NCBI RefSeq assembly: GCF_004362825.1
Contig: NZ_SNXZ01000001.1
Location: 496,001-560,000, forward strand
DNA from: Labedaea rhizosphaerae
GTDB lineage: Bacteria; Actinomycetota; Actinomycetes; Mycobacteriales; Pseudonocardiaceae
Direction of reading: 5' to 3'
Length of the DNA: 64,000 bases
The notes beneath the pieces were generated by a model that worked only from the letters and a program-made list of their open reading frames with translations, was not told the origin of the DNA and ran no database searches. Position numbers and translations under genes: made by a program. Positions 52,991-60,876 of this stretch are shown piece by piece. The number at the start of each line of letters is the position of its first letter. Position 1 is the first letter of the stretch.

Positions 52991-54834
52991 CCACGACAGA
53001 ACAAGCCGTCGAGGAGGAGTCCTGGCGCGGTGTTGCCGCCGAGGACAACGAGGAACTGACCAACGCCGTCGGCCTGCGGTTGCAGGCGCGCTCACGCGCG
53101 CTGCTGCGCTCCTTGCTGCGGCCGCGGCTCGGCATGTGCCTGCTCGCGTTCGCCCTGGTCGTAGCGGAGAACATCGTCACGCTGTCCGGTCCGCTGCTGG
53201 TCGCCGAGGCCATCGACGTCGGCATCCCGGCGGCGATCGACGGCCGCACGACGGTGCTGACGTGGTGCGTCGCCGGCTACCTGGCGACCGCGATCGGGTC
53301 GGGGTTGCTGCGCTACCTGTTCGTGCGGGTGGTCGCGACGGTCGGGCAGGACCTGCTGCTCGACCTGCGCGGGCGCGTGTTCCGGCATGCCCAGGGCCTG
53401 TCGCTCTCCTTCCACGAGAAGTACACCTCCGGCAAGGTGATCTCGCGGCTGACCAGCGACCTCGAGTCGATCGAGGACCTGCTGGACATCGGGCTCGACG
53501 GGCTGCTCACCGCGGCGCTGTCGGTGGTCGGCATCGCGATCCTGATGCTCACCCTCGACCTGCCACTCGCGTTGTTCGTGTTGGCCGGGTTCGTGCCGTT
53601 GCTGCTGGTGACGCGCTGGTTCTACCGGACGTCGAACCGGGCGTACCGCGACACCCGCGGCGGCATCGCGAAGATCATCGTGCAGTTCGTCGAGTCGATG
53701 AACGGCATGCGCGCGGTGCAGGCGTTCCGTCGCCAGGAGCGCAACGAGACGATCATGTCCGGGCTGAACGGCCGGTTCCGCGACGCCAACCAGCGCGCGC
53801 TCGTGGTGCTCGCGAAGTACACGATGATCGTGCGCCTGGTCGGCAACCTGTCGCTCGCGGCGGTGCTCGCGATCGGCGCGGTCCGGGTGGTGAACGGCGG
53901 CCTGGAGCTCGGTGTGCTCACCGCGTTCCTGCTGTACCTGCGGCGTTTCTACGACCCGCTGGACGAGGTCGCCATGTTCGCCAACGCGTACTCGGCGGCG
54001 AACGCCGCGCTCGAGAAGATCTCCGGTCTGCTCGAGGAGCGCCCGGACGTGGCCGAGCCGGCCGAGCCGAAGCCGCTGCCCGCGGCCGCGGACGGCCGCG
54101 AGGTGCGCTTCGAACGCGTCGAGTTCCGGTACTCGGCGGACGGCCCGGTGGTGCTGCCCGAGTTCGACCTGACCATCCCGGCAGGTCAGACCGTCGCGCT
54201 GGTCGGCGAGACGGGCGCCGGCAAGTCGACCATCGCGAAGCTCGTGGCCCGGTTCTACGACCCGACCAAGGGCGACGTGCTGCTCTCCGGTGTGCCGCTG
54301 CGGTCGGTGGCCGACGAGGACCTGCGCCGGTCGGTGGTGATGGTGACCCAGGAGAACTTCCTGTTCTCCGGCTCGGTCGCCGACAACATCGGGCTGGGCC
54401 GGCTGGGCGCGTCCCGGGCCGAGATCGAGGCGGCGGCCGAGGCGGTCGGCGCGGCGGAGTTCGTCGAGAAGCTGCCGGAGGGCTACGACACCGACGTGCG
54501 CAAGCGCGGCGGCCGGCTCTCCGCGGGTCAGCGCCAGCTGGTCGCGTTCGCGCGGGCGTTCCTGGCCGATCCGTCGGTGCTGGTCCTGGACGAGGCGACC
54601 GCGAGCCTGGACGTGCCGAGCGAACGCGCGGTGCAGCGAGCCCTGGAAACGGTGCTCGCCGACCGCACGGCGCTGATCATCGCCCACCGCCTGTCCACAG
54701 TCCTGATCGCGGACCGCGTGCTGGTGGTGGACGGCGGGCGCATCGTCGAGGACGGCTCGCCGCAGTCCCTTGTGGACCAGGGCAGCGGCCAGTTCGCCGA
54801 CCTGCACAACGCCTGGCTCGCGTCGCTGGCCTGA
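52987..54834 (+). CDS. ABC exporter half-transporter, catalytic partner subunit
   Basis: 615 residues with the same domain order as its partner: membrane domain to about residue 360, then Walker A GETGAGKSTI near 407, signature RLSAGQRQLVAFA near 510 and Walker B VLVLDEATASLD near 531. The catalytic Glu is present, but the signature is LSAGQ rather than LSGGQ. Combined with the other subunit (LSGGQ, Asp instead of Glu), one complete and one degenerate ATP site result, as expected for an obligate heterodimer. It probably exports a lipid or drug across the inner membrane. Confidence 0.94.
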   Translation: MTTTEQAVEEESWRGVAAEDNEELTNAVGLRLQARSRALLRSLLRPRLGMCLLAFALVVAENIVTLSGPLLVAEAIDVGIPAAIDGRTTVLTWCVAGYLATAIGSGLLRYLFVRVVATVGQDLLLDLRGRVFRHAQGLSLSFHEKYTSGKVISRLTSDLESIEDLLDIGLDGLLTAALSVVGIAILMLTLDLPLALFVLAGFVPLLLVTRWFYRTSNRAYRDTRGGIAKIIVQFVESMNGMRAVQAFRRQERNETIMSGLNGRFRDANQRALVVLAKYTMIVRLVGNLSLAAVLAIGAVRVVNGGLELGVLTAFLLYLRRFYDPLDEVAMFANAYSAANAALEKISGLLEERPDVAEPAEPKPLPAAADGREVRFERVEFRYSADGPVVLPEFDLTIPAGQTVALVGETGAGKSTIAKLVARFYDPTKGDVLLSGVPLRSVADEDLRRSVVMVTQENFLFSGSVADNIGLGRLGASRAEIEAAAEAVGAAEFVEKLPEGYDTDVRKRGGRLSAGQRQLVAFARAFLADPSVLVLDEATASLDVPSERAVQRALETVLADRTALIIAHRLSTVLIADRVLVVDGGRIVEDGSPQSLVDQGSGQFADLHNAWLASLA

Positions 54835-54840
54835 CCGGTG

Positions 54841-54868
54841 CCGGGGCATGACAACTGTCATGCCCCGG
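54841..54868 (+). terminator. Hairpin after the ABC exporter operon
   Basis: CCGGGGCATGACA (54841-54853) and TGTCATGCCCCGG (54856-54868) are perfect 13-base arms with a 2-base centre, 6 bases after the stop. The tiny loop means it could also be a protein site, but its position suits a terminator. Confidence 0.7.
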
Positions 54869-54917
54869 TCATGACTGCTGGCACGGGGGCGGGGTCGATC
54901 GCGGCCATAGCGTTGCC

Positions 54918-54938
54918 GACAACAGAGAAGACGTTGTC
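54918..54938. promoter_or_regulatory. GACAAC-N9-GTTGTC dyad before the VC0807-like gene
   Basis: A perfect 6-base inverted repeat that ends 11 bases upstream of ATG 54950 and borders its ribosome site (AGGAG, 54939-54943). It is a possible operator or translation-control hairpin. Confidence 0.3.
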
Positions 54939-54949
54939 AGGAGCCGAAG

Positions 54950-55588
54950 ATGACCACGATCGCCCCCGCCGCCCAGCCGCAGACCGTCCGGGCCGCAGGC
55001 AGCACCCTGCGGACCATGCTGCCGAGCCTGGCTCGCGACATCGCGGTCCCGACCGGCGCGTACTACCTGCTGCACGCCCTGGGTGCGAGCGACGTCACGG
55101 CGCTGCTCGCCGGCGCGGTCGCCTCCGGGACGATCATGGTCGTCGAGGCGGTGCGGGCCCGGAAGCTCGACGTGTTCTCCGCGTTCATGCTGGGCGTGTT
55201 CGCGGTCGGCCTGATCGGCTCGCTGGTGTCGGGCGACCCGCGGTTCATGGTCGCCAAGGAGTCGTTCGGGACGCTGCTGGTCGGCGGCGCGTTCGCTCTC
55301 AGCGCGGTCTTCGGCAAGCCGCTGATCTACCTCGCCGCCCGCCGCGTGCAGGCCGATCCGGCCGCGTTCGAAGCGAAGTACGCGAGCATCCCGGCGATGC
55401 GCGCCACGATGACCCGCCTGAGCGTCGTCTGGGGTGTCGGCCTGCTCGCCGAGGGCGTGCTGCGGATCGTCCTGGCCTACCAGCTGCCGATCGCGACGAT
55501 GGTGTGGCTCTCGACCGTGATGCTGATCGGCACGTTCGCGGTGCTGATCGCGATCACCGCCCGGGTCCGCGCCAAGGCGACCCGCTGA
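54950..55588 (+). CDS. VC0807/DUF3159-like membrane protein
   Basis: A 212-residue multi-spanning protein with about six hydrophobic segments. The N-terminal LARDIAVPTGAYYLLHALG and the central LLVGGAFALSAVFGKPLIY segments, with a conserved FGKP motif, are typical of the VC0807 family, related to intracellular septation protein A. Function is unknown in bacteria. It follows a likely terminator, so it has its own promoter. Confidence 0.8.
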   Translation: MTTIAPAAQPQTVRAAGSTLRTMLPSLARDIAVPTGAYYLLHALGASDVTALLAGAVASGTIMVVEAVRARKLDVFSAFMLGVFAVGLIGSLVSGDPRFMVAKESFGTLLVGGAFALSAVFGKPLIYLAARRVQADPAAFEAKYASIPAMRATMTRLSVVWGVGLLAEGVLRIVLAYQLPIATMVWLSTVMLIGTFAVLIAITARVRAKATR

Positions 55589-55670
55589 CGTTCCGGCCGA
55601 GCGGCTGGCCGGGGTTCACGCCCCAGCACGGGACCGATCCGGCGCAGCGCCTCGGCGAGCCGGGTGGGCG

Positions 55671-56255
55671 TCAGAGCAGCATGAAGGCCAGGGCGAACCA
55701 CGACAGGCCGATGCCGACGGCCACGCCCAGGGCCACCCAGCGCCAGGTCAGCACCCCACGCGCGAGCCACACCGACGGCAACAGCCCGGCGGTCACCACG
55801 ACGTTCGCGCCCAGCGCGAGCAGCGGGCTGGTCTCCTCGAGCGTCCCCGCCAGGCTGACGACCGCGACCAGGACCACGACCGCGGAGAACGCGGCCACCA
55901 CCAGTCCGGTGGCCCACGGCGTCGGCTCCGCGCCCGGCGCCGGCTTCCCGGCCACGGCGGGCGGGTCCATCACCGACAGTTCCCCGGTCAGCGGATCCCG
56001 GTACCCGACCGGCACGTTGAGCGCCGCGGCGACCCGGGCCGCGAGCTGACGCCCGCGACCGGTCACCACCGACGCGGCGGTCTCCCGGTCGGCGTCGCCC
56101 TCGATCCGCAGCACCGCGCCGACCACCTGCGCCCACTGCTGCAAGGCCGCGGTCAGCTCAGCGCCGAGCGGCAGCGACCCCGGGTCGACCTCCAGCTCCC
56201 GGGCGCCGTCGTGCCCGGTGAGAACCGCCCGTTCACCGCTCGCCCGCAGCTCCAC
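55671..56255 (-). CDS. DUF2537 membrane protein (Rv0882-like)
   Basis: 194 residues. A soluble N-terminal domain of about 115 residues (MELRASGERAVLTG, then QQWAQVVGAVLRIEG and a VTGRGRQLAARVAAAL helix) precedes three membrane segments at about 113-135, 140-160 and 170-190. This two-part layout is DUF2537. Its neighbour in transcription is the TrmH-type methyltransferase 21 bases upstream, and the mycobacterial Rv0881-Rv0882 pair has the same content. Function is unknown. Confidence 0.8.
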   Translation of the reverse strand: MELRASGERAVLTGHDGARELEVDPGSLPLGAELTAALQQWAQVVGAVLRIEGDADRETAASVVTGRGRQLAARVAAALNVPVGYRDPLTGELSVMDPPAVAGKPAPGAEPTPWATGLVVAAFSAVVVLVAVVSLAGTLEETSPLLALGANVVVTAGLLPSVWLARGVLTWRWVALGVAVGIGLSWFALAFMLL

Positions 56256-56276
56256 GCTCCACCTCCGGCACAGAAA

Positions 56277-57083
56277 CTACCGAGCCGCCGCCAGCTCGTA
56301 GAACGCGACCGCACCCGCGGTGGCCACGTTGAGCGAATCGACGCCGCCGGACATCGGGATGCGCACCCGCGCGTCGGCGGCCGCCATCGCCTCGGCCGTC
56401 AGCCCCGGGCCCTCCGAGCCCAGCAGCACCGCGTACCGGCCCGGTTCCCGCACGGCGTCGCGCAACAGCACCGCGTCCGGCGCCGGGGTCAGCGCCAGCA
56501 CCCGGAAACCCTTGTCGCGCAGCAGGTCCAACGAGCCGGGCCAGGACGGCAGGCAGGCGAACGGGACCGCGAGCACGTGACCCATCGACACCCGCACGCT
56601 GCGCCGGTACAGCGGATCACTGCAGCGCGGTCCGAGCAGGATGCCGTCCACGCCCAGCGCGGCCGCGTTGCGGAAGATCGACCCCAGGTTCTCGTGGTCC
56701 CCGACGCCTTCCAGTACGGCCAGACTGTTTGCCCGCGATACCAAGGTTTCCGCGTCGTGGGGCACCGCGCGGTCGGCGGCCGCGAGCACGCCCCGGTTCA
56801 GGTGGAAGCCGACGGTCTGGGCCATGACCTCAGCGGTGGCAACGTAAGCGGGCGCCGACACCGTCTCCAGCAACGGCGCCAGCGCCTCGATCCGCCTGCG
56901 CACGCCCAAAAGCGCGCGCACCGGGTAGTGCGAGGCGAGCAAACGTTCCACCACCACAACGCCTTCGGCGATGACGAGACCCCGCCCGCCGGGCCGGTCC
57001 GGCCGGCGATCGGCGGTGGACAGGTCCCGGAAGTCGGCCAGCCGGTCGTCGGCCGGGTCGTCGATCTCGATCACCGCGGACAC
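56277..57083 (-). CDS. TrmH/SpoU-family RNA 2'-O-methyltransferase (Rv0881-like)
   Basis: 268 residues from GTG 57083; the frame upstream is open but does not look coding. An N-terminal L30e-like substrate domain is followed by the SPOUT knot: motif 1 HENLGSIFRNAAALG near 144, motif 2 YAVLLGSEGPGL near 217, motif 3 IPMSGGVDSLNVATAGAVAFYE near 241. It methylates a ribose 2'-OH in rRNA or tRNA with SAM. The target nucleotide is not predictable. It is divergent from the glutamate-cysteine ligase-type gene. Confidence 0.9.
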   Translation of the reverse strand: MSAVIEIDDPADDRLADFRDLSTADRRPDRPGGRGLVIAEGVVVVERLLASHYPVRALLGVRRRIEALAPLLETVSAPAYVATAEVMAQTVGFHLNRGVLAAADRAVPHDAETLVSRANSLAVLEGVGDHENLGSIFRNAAALGVDGILLGPRCSDPLYRRSVRVSMGHVLAVPFACLPSWPGSLDLLRDKGFRVLALTPAPDAVLLRDAVREPGRYAVLLGSEGPGLTAEAMAAADARVRIPMSGGVDSLNVATAGAVAFYELAAAR

Positions 57084-57263
57084 CCGGAAAGTCTTGCACA
57101 GTCCCGCTATCCGGACGGCGGACACGAAGTGTGGCCGAGATGTGCGCAGCGTCACCCTTAGCTGACACAGTGCACCGATTTGGCCGCTAGCAGCCCATGC
57201 GCCGTTGTGTCACGGTGGAATTTCCCGCGCTTGCCGGCCAAGCCGAAATGAAGGGGAGGCGGC

Positions 57264-58766
57264 ATGGGTACGCAGGTGCCGACGACGGTCGAACTCGATC
57301 GTTCGGATCGGCAGTTCCACCGTTCCAAGATGCAGCGTTGCCTCGACGCGCTCGGGCGGATGCTCGCCGACGGGGGATTCGCCTCCGGTCCGGCCAAGAT
57401 CGGGTTGGAGATCGAGCTCAACCTCGTCGACCCCGTGCTCCACCCGGCAATGGCCAACCTCGAGGTGCTGGAGAAGCTGGACGACCCGTCGTTCACCACG
57501 GAACTGGGGCAGCACAACCTGGAACTGAACGTGCGCCCGCGGTTGCTGCGTGGTGATCAGGCCCTCGCCCTGGAGGGCGAGCTGGACAAGCTGCTCGGCG
57601 ACGCCAACGCCCGGGCGCAGGACGTCGGTGCGGGCATCGTGTTGATCGGGATGCTGCCGACGTTGCGCATGGAGAACTTCGATCGCCGGTGGCTCACCGG
57701 GAATCCGCGCTACGCGTTGCTCAACGACCAGATCTTCGCCGCGCGCGGCGAGAACATGGTGCTCAACATGGAAGGCTCCCCCCTTCCCGGTCGCAGACCG
57801 GAGCGCCTGCTGACCGCGGCGACGTCGATCCTGCCCGAATCCGCCTGCACGTCGGCACAACTGCACCTGCAAGTTGCCCCGGAGGAGTTCGCGTCGCACT
57901 GGAACGCGGCGCAATGCCTTGCGGGCGTTCAGGTCGCGATCGCGGCGAACTCGCCGTTCCTGCTGGGCCGGGCGCTGTGGCACGAGACCCGCATCCCGTT
58001 GTTCCAGCAGGCCACCGACACCCGCCCGCAGGAGTTGAAGAACCAGGGCGTGCGTCCGCGCGTGTGGTTCGGCGAGCGGTGGATAACGTCGATCTTCGAC
58101 TTGTTCGAGGAGAACGTCAGGTACTTCCCGGGCCTGCTCCCCCACACCGACGACGAGGACCCGATGGCCGCGCTCGACGAGGGCCGGCCGCCGAAGCTCG
58201 CCGAACTGCGGGTGCACAACGGCACCATCTGGCGCTGGAACCGGCCGGTCTACGACATCGCTGACGGACAACCGCACCTGCGGGTGGAGAACCGCGTGCT
58301 GCCCGCGGGCCCGACGGTGGTCGACCTCATGGCCAACGCCGCGTTCTTCTACGGCGCGCAGCGCGCCCTGGTGGACCAGGAGCGTCCACTGTGGAGCATG
58401 ATGTCGTTCCAGGCCGCCGAGGAGAACCTGTACGAGGGCGCGAAGCACTCGTTCGGCGCACAGCTCTACTGGCCCGGCAACGGCTGGGTGCCACCGGACG
58501 AGCTGGTGCTGCGCAAGCTGCTTCCCATGGCGCACGAGGGTTTGCGTGCGTGCGGGGTCGCCGACGACGTGCGGGAGCGCTACCTCGGGATCATCGAGCA
58601 GCGCTGCGTGTCCCGGCGCACGGGTTCGTCGTGGCAGCGCGAGGCCGTGGCCGCGTTCGAGCGGCGCGGGTACGACCGGGAGAGCGCCATCGCGGGCATG
58701 CTCGCCGCCTACATCGAACTCTCCCGCGCGGGCGAGCCCGTGCACACCTGGCCGATAGAAGTTTGA
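57264..58766 (+). CDS. Glutamate-cysteine ligase family protein (GCS2 type)
   Basis: 500 residues from ATG 57264, with GGGAGG seven bases upstream. The GCS2/carboxylate-amine ligase fold is shown by KIGLEIELNLVD near residue 47, ELGQHNLELNVRP near 80, and EVxN-type metal-binding positions in HLRVENRVLPAGPTVVDL near 340. These enzymes join the gamma-carboxyl of glutamate to an amine, classically cysteine. Actinobacteria use mycothiol rather than glutathione, so another amine or an ergothioneine/EgtA-like role is possible. No egt genes are nearby. Confidence 0.85.
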   Translation: MGTQVPTTVELDRSDRQFHRSKMQRCLDALGRMLADGGFASGPAKIGLEIELNLVDPVLHPAMANLEVLEKLDDPSFTTELGQHNLELNVRPRLLRGDQALALEGELDKLLGDANARAQDVGAGIVLIGMLPTLRMENFDRRWLTGNPRYALLNDQIFAARGENMVLNMEGSPLPGRRPERLLTAATSILPESACTSAQLHLQVAPEEFASHWNAAQCLAGVQVAIAANSPFLLGRALWHETRIPLFQQATDTRPQELKNQGVRPRVWFGERWITSIFDLFEENVRYFPGLLPHTDDEDPMAALDEGRPPKLAELRVHNGTIWRWNRPVYDIADGQPHLRVENRVLPAGPTVVDLMANAAFFYGAQRALVDQERPLWSMMSFQAAEENLYEGAKHSFGAQLYWPGNGWVPPDELVLRKLLPMAHEGLRACGVADDVRERYLGIIEQRCVSRRTGSSWQREAVAAFERRGYDRESAIAGMLAAYIELSRAGEPVHTWPIEV

Positions 58767-58769
58767 CCC

Positions 58770-58802
58770 GGTCCACGTTTTTCTTGGACCTGGTCCACGT
58801 TT
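58770..58802. repeat. Direct repeat GGTCCACGTTT
   Basis: The 11-base word occurs at 58770-58780 and 58792-58802. Between the copies TTGGACC completes a GGTCCA/TGGACC hairpin (58770-58775 and 58785-58790) with a T-rich loop. It lies 4 bases after the ligase stop and may be part of its terminator. Confidence 0.5.
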
Positions 58803-58808
58803 GAGACG

Positions 58809-58842
58809 CCGCGGGGGCGCCCCGACCGGACAGCCCCCGCGG
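58809..58842. terminator. Hairpin in the ligase/MFS intergenic region
   Basis: CCGCGGGGGC (58809-58818) and GCCCCCGCGG (58833-58842) pair perfectly across a 14-base loop, 43 bases after the ligase stop. It is the first of two strong hairpins between convergent genes. Confidence 0.7.
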
Positions 58843-58892
58843 ACCAACGGTGGTCCCCGGTGGCGCGCGCCCCGGGGCATCGCTTGCAAAGT

Positions 58893-58931
58893 GCGCGGCC
58901 CCGTCGCCGGACATGGACGACGGGGCCGCGC
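58893..58931. terminator. Second hairpin in the ligase/MFS intergenic region
   Basis: Perfect 14-base arms (58893-58906 and 58918-58931, left arm GCGCGGCCCCGTCG) with an 11-base loop. It is 45 bases from the iron-box-like word at 58976. It could terminate the MFS transcript from the right or a short transcript that starts at the iron box. Confidence 0.7.
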
Positions 58932-58975
58932 GTTCTGCGAACTGACTGCCGCTCCCACCACGAAGCGGACGAGAG

Positions 58976-58994
58976 TTAGGTTAGCCTAAGCTGA
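58976..58994. promoter_or_regulatory. IdeR/DmdR-type iron box without an adjacent gene start
   Basis: TTAGGTTAGCCTAAGCTGA matches the 19-base actinobacterial iron-box consensus TTAGGTTAGGCTAACCTAA in 16 positions. It lies between two convergent gene ends (58766 and 59010), so it is not in a normal promoter. Either it controls an unannotated transcript, or it is a relic or chance match. Confidence 0.55.
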
Positions 58995-59009
58995 AGTCGA
59001 AGCGCAAGC

Positions 59010-60383
59010 CTAGCGTTTGCGCAGTACCCGGAACCGCCCGAAGCTCCGGGTGGGCAGCTTCATCCCGCCACGCCGCATCAGGACGATCGCGCAGGTCACG
59101 GCCGCTATCGCGGCGATCGCGCCGCCGATCAGGAACGGCGACCGCCCGCCGAACGTGCTCGCCATCCAGCCGGTCATCGGCGCGCCGAGCGGGTTCCCGC
59201 CGAGCACCACCAGCATGTAGAGGCCCATGACCCGGCCGCGCATCTCCGGGCTGACGGCGATCTGGACGGTCGCGTTCGCCGTGTTCAGGAACGTGATCAG
59301 CGCGACGCCGGTCGGGATGAGGGCGAGCCCGAACAACAAGTACGTCGGCATCAACCCGGCGGCGAACTCCAGCACGCCGAGCCCGAGCGCGCCGGTGAAC
59401 AACACCCGCAGCCGCGGTTTCCCGCGTGCGCTGCGCCGGGCCGCGAGCAGCGCGCCGCCCAGCGTGCCGACCGCGAGCATCGTGGACAGCAGGCCGTAGC
59501 CGTCGGCTTCGCGGTGGAAGACGTTGGCCGCGGCCACCGCGAGGCTGACGAAGAACGTGATGCCGAACGTGCTGACCACGAACACCAGCACCATCAGGGC
59601 CATCAGGTCCGGCCGTCCGCGCACGTAGTGCAGGCCTTCCCGGAGCTGGCCGCGCCTGCGGGGCACCGACGGCCCGCGGTGCAGCTTCGACGGGTCCATC
59701 AGGAACAGCCCGGCGATCACCGCCGTCGTGCTGATCCCGTTGATCAGGAAGACCCAGCCGGTGCCGACCACCGTGATCATCACCCCGGCGATGGCCGGGC
59801 CGATGATGCGGGCCGAGTTGAAGATCGTGGAGTTCAGCGCGACCGCGTTGGGCACCAGCGCGCGGCCGACCATCTCCGAGACGAACGACTGGCGCACCGG
59901 CGTCTCTATCGCCGTGCACGCGCCGAGCGCGAAGCACAGCAGGAACACCTGCCAGAGCTGCACGAGCCCGGTGACGTCGAGCAGGCCGAGCACCAGCGCG
60001 CAGGTCGCGATCGCGCCCTGCAGGCCCATCTCGAGCTTGCGCTTGTCCGCGCGGTCGGCGAGCACGCCGGCCCACAGCGACAGGAACAGCGTCGGGGTGA
60101 ACTGCAACGCGGCCGCGACGCCCAAGGCGACCGGGTTGTTGCCGGTGAGGGTGAACACCAGCCAGTCCTGGGCGATGCGCTGCATCCAGGTGCCGATGTT
60201 GGAGATGACCTGGCCGGACAGGAAGTACCGGTAGTTCCGCTCGCGCAGGGAGGCGAACATGCCGGGCTTGCGGGTGGGTCGCGCGTCCGGTTCCGGGGTA
60301 CGGCTGAGGGTGCCTGGTGGCTTGGCTGGTATCGAGTTGCAAGGGGTCTGCTGTTCTCGGGTACCACCCGCGCTCGCCGGCAC
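59010..60383 (-). CDS. MFS transporter (Rv0876c-like)
   Basis: 457 residues from GTG 60383, six bases after the MarR stop; a later start at the ATG of GMFASLRERNYR (about 60260) is possible. It has 12 membrane segments. TM1 begins at NYRYFLSGQVISNIGTWMQRIAQDWLV, the EntS/MFS_3-type signature. The A-motif is GVLADRADKRKLEM, and PEMRGRVMGLYM is its second-half repeat. It is encoded downstream of a MarR regulator, probably in one operon, as in the Rv0876c-Rv0880 neighbourhood. The substrate is unknown. Confidence 0.88.
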   Translation of the reverse strand: MPASAGGTREQQTPCNSIPAKPPGTLSRTPEPDARPTRKPGMFASLRERNYRYFLSGQVISNIGTWMQRIAQDWLVFTLTGNNPVALGVAAALQFTPTLFLSLWAGVLADRADKRKLEMGLQGAIATCALVLGLLDVTGLVQLWQVFLLCFALGACTAIETPVRQSFVSEMVGRALVPNAVALNSTIFNSARIIGPAIAGVMITVVGTGWVFLINGISTTAVIAGLFLMDPSKLHRGPSVPRRRGQLREGLHYVRGRPDLMALMVLVFVVSTFGITFFVSLAVAAANVFHREADGYGLLSTMLAVGTLGGALLAARRSARGKPRLRVLFTGALGLGVLEFAAGLMPTYLLFGLALIPTGVALITFLNTANATVQIAVSPEMRGRVMGLYMLVVLGGNPLGAPMTGWMASTFGGRSPFLIGGAIAAIAAVTCAIVLMRRGGMKLPTRSFGRFRVLRKR

Positions 60384-60388
60384 TTGTT

Positions 60389-60817
60389 CTACTGCCCCGC
60401 CATCCTGTCGATGATCTCCGCTGCCCTGGACAGCACGGCGCGTTCGTCCTCGGTGAGCGTGTTCAACCGGTGGTCCAGCCACGCCTCGCGGGCGGTGATG
60501 TCCTCGACGACCATCTTGCGACCCAAGTCGGTCAGCTCGACGATCGCCTGCCTGCCGTCACTGGGGTGCGGCTTGCGGCTGACGATCCCCATCTCCTCCA
60601 GGGCCGAGAGGACCCTGGTCATCGATGGCGGCTGGACGCCCTCCCGGGTGGCCAGCTCCCCCGGCGTGAGCGGTCCGCACTTGTAGAGCGTGGACATCGC
60701 CGACACCTGGGTGAGCGACACCGTGGAGTTCGCGCGCTGTGCTCGCAGCCGACGGTTCAGCCGCACGACCGCCAGCCGGAGCCGGCTGGTCAGCGTGCTG
60801 GCCTTCGCGTCGGTCAC
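60389..60817 (-). CDS. MarR-family regulator (Rv0880-like)
   Basis: 142 residues from GTG 60817. The winged helix is clear: LTPGELATREGVQPPSMTRVLSALEEMGIV, then the RKPHPSDGRQAIVELTDLGR wing. It belongs to the MarR group that includes mycobacterial Rv0880. It lies six bases upstream of the MFS gene, so it probably represses the pump and itself. A small ATAG-CTCA-CTAT dyad at 60827-60838 lies just upstream of its start. Confidence 0.9.
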   Translation of the reverse strand: MTDAKASTLTSRLRLAVVRLNRRLRAQRANSTVSLTQVSAMSTLYKCGPLTPGELATREGVQPPSMTRVLSALEEMGIVSRKPHPSDGRQAIVELTDLGRKMVVEDITAREAWLDHRLNTLTEDERAVLSRAAEIIDRMAGQ

Positions 60818-60826
60818 CTCGTTAGC

Positions 60827-60838
60827 ATAGCTCACTAT
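60827..60838. promoter_or_regulatory. Short dyad upstream of the MarR gene
   Basis: ATAG (60827-60830) and CTAT (60835-60838) flank CTCA, ten bases before the MarR start. It is small and AT-rich and a possible autoregulatory site. Confidence 0.25.
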
Positions 60839-60876
60839 CTCGGCGGGATCACGTCGGTTGACGGCGATCTCACACC

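Noticed and set aside
58981-60342. Second long minus-strand frame over the MFS gene
   Set aside because: It is Arg/Ala/Gly-rich without hydrophobic segments, whereas the frame at 59010-60383 has 12 clear membrane spans. Its end near the iron box is coincidental.
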